Positions 6,557 to 8,721 of a DNA stretch of 8,721 bases are shown here, piece by piece. Both the position numbers and the translations under genes were made by a program. Location of the stretch: NCBI GenBank assembly GCA_027338645.1, contig DAHWSH010000059.1:1-8721 (forward strand). Reading direction: 5' to 3'. Source of the DNA: JAJZIH01 sp021785265. Lineage in GTDB: Bacteria > Pseudomonadota > Gammaproteobacteria > JAKAQQ01. How positions within the stretch are numbered: position 1 is the stretch's first letter; the number at the start of each line of letters is the position of its first letter. The notes under the pieces are model-generated. The model searched no databases, was not told where the DNA came from, and saw only the letters and a program-made list of their open reading frames with translations.

Positions 6557-7151
6557 CTCCGCTCCCCATCCGGTCGTCTCTTTCGACAGCGACCTGCTGA
6601 TCCTAGTCGATTCCGAGGATCGGGAGACCGGGTCTTTGGACAAGGCCCGCTGTCACGAAGGCAAGGGCATCCTGCACCGGGCCTTTTCCCTTTTTGTTTT
6701 CAACAGTGAAGGTGCCGTTCTCATGCAACGGCGAAGCCGCCAGAAGCGGTTGTGGCCCGCATTCTGGTCCAATAGCTGTTGCAGTCACCCCCGAGTCGGA
6801 GAAAAAACCCCGGAGGCGGCTAAGAGACGGTTGGAGGAGGAGCTCGGTTTGGTTTGCGAACCAAGTTATATTTATAAATTTCAGTATCATGCTGAATATT
6901 TATCGATTGGTTCTGAAAATGAGTTCTGCTGGGTTTTCGCCGGTTTTGTGGGTGACCAGACGGTCCGACCCAACGTCAATGAAGTCGATGATTGCCGCTA
7001 TATCGAGCCCGAGACCCTCGACCGGGAAATGGATTCTCGACCGGAGACCTTTACCCCGTGGTTTCACATGGAGTGGAGATCGCTTCGCCATGATTATTGG
7101 TCTATCCTAAAGGGGCAGATCGCCGCTTTGGCACAGACCTCCGTGTCCTGA
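6549..7151 (+). CDS. idi: Isopentenyl diphosphate delta-isomerase, type I
   Basis: The 200-residue Nudix-fold enzyme interconverts isopentenyl and dimethylallyl diphosphate. Matching to E. coli Idi from memory, all key residues are present. Metal ligands are H36, H43 and H80. The catalytic Cys is C78 in SNSCCSHP (74-81), and the catalytic/metal-binding acids are E123 and E125 in SENEFCWVF. The Nudix-like segment GEKTPEAAKRRLEEELGL spans 84-101. Type I enzymes need only divalent metal ions, unlike the flavin-dependent type II enzymes found in many MVA-pathway bacteria. The ATG at 6549 overlaps the end of the fusion gene by 8 nt with no good ribosome-binding site of its own, so translation is probably coupled. 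A longer frame back to 6411 lies over the conserved kinase C-terminus and is not used. A 60-nt stretch (6861-6920) is unusually AT-rich, about 25% GC by my count. Confidence 0.93.
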   Translation: MLDSAPHPVVSFDSDLLILVDSEDRETGSLDKARCHEGKGILHRAFSLFVFNSEGAVLMQRRSRQKRLWPAFWSNSCCSHPRVGEKTPEAAKRRLEEELGLVCEPSYIYKFQYHAEYLSIGSENEFCWVFAGFVGDQTVRPNVNEVDDCRYIEPETLDREMDSRPETFTPWFHMEWRSLRHDYWSILKGQIAALAQTSVS

Positions 7152-7170
7152 GGATGGGATCGGTTTTTTT

Positions 7171-7184
7171 GAGGTGACATGATG
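7171..7184 (+). promoter_or_regulatory. Ribosome-binding site deciding between two adjacent ATGs of hpnH
   Basis: GAGGTG (7171-7176) precedes two consecutive in-frame ATGs at 7179 and 7182. Spacing from GAGG is 4 nt to the first and 7 nt to the second, so the second fits better. It also gives the MSVPL start common in HpnH proteins. Confidence 0.5.
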
Positions 7185-8318
7185 AGCGTTCCTTTAATCC
7201 AGCAGTACCGTGTGGCCCGTTATATCCTCAGCAACCGCCTGAGGGGAGTTCGCCAGTACCCTCTGGTCTTGATGCTCGAGCCCCTTTTCCAATGCAACCT
7301 CGCCTGTTCGGGATGCGGAAAAATCGACTATCCGGAGGAGATCCTCAAACGTCGCATGAGTGTGGAAGAAGCGCTCAAGGCGGTCGATGAGTGTGGAGCG
7401 CCGATGGTCTCGCTTGCGGGTGGAGAACCTCTGGTTCATAAGGAGCTTCCAGCCATTGTGGAAGGCATTGTGAGCCGCAAGAAGTTTGTTTACCTCTGTA
7501 CCAATGCCATTCTTCTTCCCAAACACATCGACCGTTTCAAACCCTCGGTCTATCTCACCTTCTCCATCCATCTCGATGGGAACCAGGAACGCCATGACGC
7601 GTCAGTCTGCCAGGAGGGTGTTTATGACAAGGCCGTGGCGGCTATCCGCCTGGCCCGTGAACGGGGTTTCCGGGTGACCGTGAATTCAACCCTGTTCCAG
7701 GGTGAGGGTCCGGAGGAAATCGCAGATTTCTTCGATAGTGCGATGAAGCTTGGGGTGGAAGGCATCACGGTTTCCCCGGGCTATAGTTATGAGCGGGCGC
7801 CCAACCAGGAAGTCTTCATGCCGCGTCAGCAAAGCAAGAAGCTCTTTCGCGAAGTTTTTCGGTTGGGGCGGGAAGGTAAACGCCGCTGGGTTTTCAACCA
7901 GTCCAGCCTGTTTCTGGACTTTCTGGCAGGCAACCAGACCTACCAGTGCACCCCGTGGAGCAACCCGACCTACAATGTTTTCGGTTGGCAGCGACCCTGT
8001 TACCTCCTGGTGGGGGAGGGGTATGCCTCCTCTTTCCAGGCTCTTCTCGAGGATACCGAGTGGGATCGCTATGGAGTCGGACGGAACCCAAAGTGTGATA
8101 ACTGCATGGCCCACTGTGGATTTGAGGGAACCGCCGTCAATGACACCTTCAGCCATCCTCTCAAGGCACTCCGGGTTTTCCTGCGCGGACCCAGGACCCA
8201 TGGCCCGCTCGCACCAGAAGTTCCAATTGTCTACTCGTCCAGTCATCCAGATCCCTTTTCCGTACGGATTCCGATCTCGCAGGTCAGAACGGAAGGAGCC
8301 ACGAAGGCCACGGTCTAA
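7182..8318 (+). CDS. hpnH: Adenosyl-hopene transferase HpnH (radical SAM)
   Basis: HpnH attaches the 5'-deoxyadenosyl radical from S-adenosylmethionine to hopene (diploptene), forming adenosylhopane, the first step of C35 hopanoid side-chain synthesis. In this 378-residue protein the N-terminal stretch PLVLMLEPLFQCNLACSGCG is highly typical of HpnH. The radical SAM cluster ligands are C38, C42 and C45 (CX3CX2C), and the SAM-binding GGEP is at 80-83. A C-terminal Cys set, C256, C273, C305, C308 and C312, could hold an auxiliary iron-sulfur cluster. The last 40 or so residues look variable. It starts about 30 nt after idi with no terminator between, so it is read as the last gene of the series. 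Together with hpnG it frames the MVA genes. In many other hopanoid producers hpnH is found near ispH of the MEP pathway. Confidence 0.95.
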   Translation: MSVPLIQQYRVARYILSNRLRGVRQYPLVLMLEPLFQCNLACSGCGKIDYPEEILKRRMSVEEALKAVDECGAPMVSLAGGEPLVHKELPAIVEGIVSRKKFVYLCTNAILLPKHIDRFKPSVYLTFSIHLDGNQERHDASVCQEGVYDKAVAAIRLARERGFRVTVNSTLFQGEGPEEIADFFDSAMKLGVEGITVSPGYSYERAPNQEVFMPRQQSKKLFREVFRLGREGKRRWVFNQSSLFLDFLAGNQTYQCTPWSNPTYNVFGWQRPCYLLVGEGYASSFQALLEDTEWDRYGVGRNPKCDNCMAHCGFEGTAVNDTFSHPLKALRVFLRGPRTHGPLAPEVPIVYSSSHPDPFSVRIPISQVRTEGATKATV

Positions 8319-8443
8319 ACACGGTGCCTTGCCAACCCAATGACTTTTCATTAAAAAAACAATGGGCTGATGGCGTTTGAGGATCCGCGTATCCTTCCAG
8401 GGCAGGCGGTTTTGCATATTGTTTCCTGCGCTTGAGCGGGGAG

Positions 8444-8449
8444 TATAAT
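8444..8449 (+). promoter_or_regulatory. Candidate -10 box for the exported-protein gene
   Basis: A perfect TATAAT on the coding strand. The best upstream -35 choices are weak: TTTCCT (8422-8427, 16-nt spacer) or TTGTTT (8419-8424, 19-nt spacer). Transcription would begin near 8456 and give a leader of about 175 nt. Confidence 0.4.
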
Positions 8450-8450
8450 C

Positions 8451-8463
8451 GACGAGTCTCGTC
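8451..8463. promoter_or_regulatory. Perfect palindrome over the predicted transcription start (operator candidate)
   Basis: GACGAG-T-CTCGTC is a perfect 6-1-6 inverted repeat that begins one base after the TATAAT box. A dimeric repressor bound here would block transcription start. This is positional inference; no regulator is identified. Confidence 0.3.
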
Positions 8464-8580
8464 CAAAAGCAGCCCAGGCCGTGTGTGTCCATGGAACAGG
8501 GTCGTCTCTGCCGGGCGGTCTAAATGACGAGGCTGTCCTTTGTTCGCTTGCTGGATCCGCAAGTGGATCGTTTACTTTTC

Positions 8581-8613
8581 GGCAGCCCCATGCAGTCTGC
8601 ATTCGGGCTTGCC
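8581..8613 (+). promoter_or_regulatory. Imperfect stem-loop just before the ribosome-binding site
   Basis: Three nested pairings can be read: GGC (8581-8583) with GCC (8611-8613), GCCC (8585-8588) with GGGC (8605-8608), and ATGCAG (8590-8595) with CTGCAT (8597-8602) around one T. As RNA the apical loop would open to three bases. The structure ends 4 nt before GAGG (8618-8621). It could control translation, mRNA stability or protein binding. It lacks a T-run, so it is not a standard intrinsic terminator. Confidence 0.4.
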
Positions 8614-8629
8614 TGTTGAGGTATCAAAA

Positions 8630-8721
8630 ATGACAGATCGCAAACATACGCTAAGGTTCGTCGTCATGTTCTTATCTGCCGGCATCATGGTTCCGGCCTG
8701 GGCGGCCCCCCATCATTGGAT
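8630..8721 (+). CDS. Exported protein of unknown function, N-terminal fragment (cut by window edge)
   Basis: Thirty codons are visible before the window ends. The start MTDRKHTLRF is basic, followed by a hydrophobic core VVMFLSAGIMV and a likely signal peptidase I site after AWA (PAWA-APHHW), so the protein is probably sent to the periplasm or outer membrane by Sec. GAGG (8618-8621) lies 8 nt before the ATG. The mature part is too short to name a family. Being next to hpnH on the same strand, it could be another hopanoid-cluster gene, but its own leader and promoter box suggest a separate transcription unit. Confidence 0.6.
   Translation, partial: MTDRKHTLRFVVMFLSAGIMVPAWAAPHHW

Larger units (their letters stand above)
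8319..8629 (+). other. 311-nt intergenic region with promoter box, palindrome, tiny ORFs and hairpin
   Basis: No conserved gene is seen on either strand between hpnH and the next start. No clear hairpin-plus-T-run terminator follows hpnH. A short AATGA/TCATT hairpin (8339-8352) is followed by A residues, which is the wrong polarity for either strand. The region holds a TATAAT box, two perfect 6-1-6 palindromes, a 5-bp hairpin CTTGC/GCAAG (8547-8563) and two very short back-to-back frames (8491-8523 and 8524-8619). These make it look like a regulated 5' leader of the exported protein at 8630. Confidence 0.5.

Noticed and set aside
8319..8405. Intrinsic terminator after hpnH
   Set aside because: The only nearby hairpin (8339-8352) is 5 bp, AT-rich and followed by A rather than T on the coding strand; read from the other strand the T-run comes before the hairpin.
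8351..8602. Minus-strand frame of 83 codons in the intergenic region
   Set aside because: No family resemblance or convincing start. It crosses the promoter box and palindromes that fit a plus-strand leader.
1..8721. CRISPR array, tRNA or rRNA genes
   Set aside because: No regularly spaced direct repeats, cloverleaf-like segments or conserved rRNA stretches were seen on reading either strand.

Overview
This window looks like chromosomal DNA of a Gram-negative, hopanoid-making bacterium of moderate-to-high GC. The clearest lineage clues are two genes of the extended (C35) hopanoid pathway, hpnG and hpnH, enclosing a mevalonate (MVA) isoprenoid operon. Most hopanoid-producing bacteria make isoprenoids by the MEP route, so this pairing is unusual. 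I cannot fix the taxon from sequence alone; a proteobacterium or a Nitrospirota/Leptospirillum-like organism are guesses only.

Layout. Positions 1-141 are the end of an IS30-family insertion sequence: the first codons of its transposase on the minus strand, then a terminal repeat. A short unrecognised minus-strand reading frame (109-336) runs into the IS end. A small cupin protein follows on the minus strand (359-853). A 172-nt divergent intergenic region separates it from a long plus-strand gene series that continues with little spacing to 8318: UPF0145 protein (1026-1379), hpnG phosphorylase (1385-2137), mevalonate diphosphate decarboxylase (2200-3201), phosphomevalonate kinase (3198-4277), a fused class II HMG-CoA reductase::mevalonate kinase (4286-6556), type I isopentenyl diphosphate isomerase (6549-7151) and hpnH radical SAM protein (7182-8318). 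A 311-nt gap follows with a perfect TATAAT box, a palindrome beside it and a strong hairpin. The window then ends in the first 30 codons of an exported protein.

How the genes work together. The four central proteins cover every step from HMG-CoA to IPP and DMAPP: HMG-CoA to mevalonate and then to phosphomevalonate (fusion protein), to diphosphomevalonate (kinase), to IPP (decarboxylase), to DMAPP (isomerase). IPP and DMAPP feed squalene and hopene synthesis, encoded elsewhere. HpnH joins the 5'-deoxyadenosyl radical to hopene to give adenosylhopane, and HpnG is assigned to removal of adenine, leaving a ribosyl or phosphoribosyl side chain. The operon thus joins C5 precursor supply to side-chain building of the final lipid. 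HMG-CoA synthase and acetoacetyl-CoA thiolase are not in the window.

The strongest points for a second look are the HMGR-mevalonate kinase fusion, which carries an apparent internal ribosome-binding site and ATG exactly at the domain border; the placement of the MVA genes between hpnG and hpnH; and the structured leader before the exported protein.
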